Positions 63,472 through 64,000 of a stretch of DNA of 64,000 bases are shown piece after piece; position 1 is the first letter of the stretch, and each line of letters opens with the position of its first letter. The position numbers and the translations under genes are program-made. The DNA is from an uncultured Lentibacter sp. (GTDB lineage: Bacteria; Pseudomonadota; Alphaproteobacteria; Rhodobacterales; Rhodobacteraceae), in assembly GCA_947497495.1 (NCBI GenBank), contig CANMGT010000002.1, positions 372,001-436,000 on the forward strand, in the 5' to 3' direction. The notes under the pieces are model-generated. The model ran no database searches, had not been told where the DNA came from, and saw nothing but the letters and a program-made list of their open reading frames with translations.

Positions 63472-64000
63472 ATGCGCATTCACCTCCTCATCGGCCCTAC
63501 CCCTGAAAGCTCGGATCGCTTTCGCACGATCCTGAAAAAGAAACAGGCGCTCTTGGAGAAATCCAATGTGATGTGCCCCGACTGGAACCACATTCGTCTC
63601 TACATGGCCTGCGCCGACGAAGAGGCTGTCGGCGTGGTGCGCTTCAAGCGCGGCTTTGCCTCGGCACTGGCGCAGAAGGCGCTCTATGACGAGATCGAGC
63701 TGCAACTCACCCGCGCCGTTGAGGAGGCCAAGCCCGACATCCTCGTGCTCGCCAACGGTCAGCTCGGCTCGATGCTGCACAGCCCCACCGAGCTTAAGCG
63801 CCTGAAAGCGCTTCTCAATTCCGTGTCTGATGACATTCACATCACAGCCCACGTCGACGAGCAGGCCCGCATTCTGGCCTCGCTCTACTCCAACAAGGTT
63901 ATGGAAGGCCGCCGCCACTCGCTTGAGGCAGAGCTTGGTCTGGCCAAGTCGCGCAAAGGCTGGTGGGCCGCCGCTCTTGATATGCGCGAAGAAAACCAGC
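63472..64000 (+). CDS. Unrecognised protein, 3' end outside window
   Basis: An open frame from the ATG at 63472 runs off the end after at least 176 codons (MRIHLLIGPTPESSDRFRTILKK). The start LLIGPTPESSDRF resembles the P-loop-like N-terminus seen in sulfotransferase relatives (G-P-T-x3-S), and VLANGQLGSMLHSPTELKRL follows. It is one base from the sulfotransferase gene, so it probably belongs to the same glycan-modifying unit. I cannot assign a family with confidence. Confidence 0.6.
   Translation, partial: MRIHLLIGPTPESSDRFRTILKKKQALLEKSNVMCPDWNHIRLYMACADEEAVGVVRFKRGFASALAQKALYDEIELQLTRAVEEAKPDILVLANGQLGSMLHSPTELKRLKALLNSVSDDIHITAHVDEQARILASLYSNKVMEGRRHSLEAELGLAKSRKGWWAAALDMREENQ

Overview
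The window looks like a chromosome segment of a Roseobacter-group alphaproteobacterium (Rhodobacterales). The base composition is moderately GC-rich. Protein sequences and gene neighbourhoods fit marine Rhodobacteraceae: a TRAP dicarboxylate transporter with DctBD, a valine-catabolic mms cluster, bactofilin with an M23 peptidase, glycosyltransferase/sulfotransferase genes and a HU protein with an H1-like tail. The one LexA box seen has the alphaproteobacterial GAAC-N7-GAAC form. I see no insertion sequence, prophage, CRISPR array or rRNA operon; there is one tRNA. This is mostly core chromosome with a few accessory islands.

Layout. 1-1.5 kb: 5' end of coaD, a CBS-domain protein and a LysR regulator. 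1.6-8.4 kb: valine/isobutyrate catabolism (mmsA, acyl-CoA dehydrogenase, 3-hydroxyisobutyryl-CoA hydrolase type protein, mmsB), interrupted by a SpoIIAA-like protein, a YbdK-type ligase and a cupredoxin. 8.4-9.3 kb: a decayed PAS-GGDEF gene. 9.4-12 kb: glycosyltransferase, Crp/Fnr regulator, DUF2892 protein. 12-16 kb: patatin and uvrA. 16-25 kb: rhodanese, methyltransferase, lpdA, DUF924, MFS, queA and a giant AsmA/YhdP-like protein. 25-31 kb: bcp, DUF455, M23 peptidase plus bactofilin, HNH, mltG, fabF. 32-35 kb: a PilZ protein, acpP, fabG, fabD. 36-44 kb: rpsF-rpsR-rplI, lytic transglycosylase, tig, tRNA-Val, HU-like, lon. 43.6-47.4 kb: two Fe-S assembly genes, TfoX, 2OG oxygenase, tpiA, acyltransferase. 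47.5-56.4 kb: dctPQM and dctBD on the minus strand, separated by an OafA-like acyltransferase on the plus strand. 56.5-61.5 kb: Lrp, ferredoxin-NADP reductase, a repeat protein, infC, methyltransferase, split YeeE/YedE pair. 61.7-64 kb: GT2-type glycosyltransferase, sulfotransferase and an unrecognised gene running off the end.

The most interesting signals are regulatory. (1) Exact ATTC-N8-GAAT inverted repeats, the form I recall for SqrR/BigR-type persulfide-sensing repressors, lie upstream of both the rhodanese and the YeeE/YedE pair, which suggests one sulfur-responsive regulon; the second also has an FNR-like box. (2) A DctD-like regulator has lost the Walker A lysine and the GAFTGA loop. 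Upstream of dctP are two GTGCG-N6-CGCAC palindromes exactly 33 bp apart, and I find no -24/-12 promoter there. This suggests a sigma54-independent dicarboxylate switch. (3) Two adjacent 22-bp perfect palindromes between fabD and fabG recur as a degenerate inverted copy 3.8 kb away. (4) infC appears to start with AUA. (5) uvrA has a perfect LexA box. I see no convincing wholly new multi-gene system; the candidates above are the best leads.
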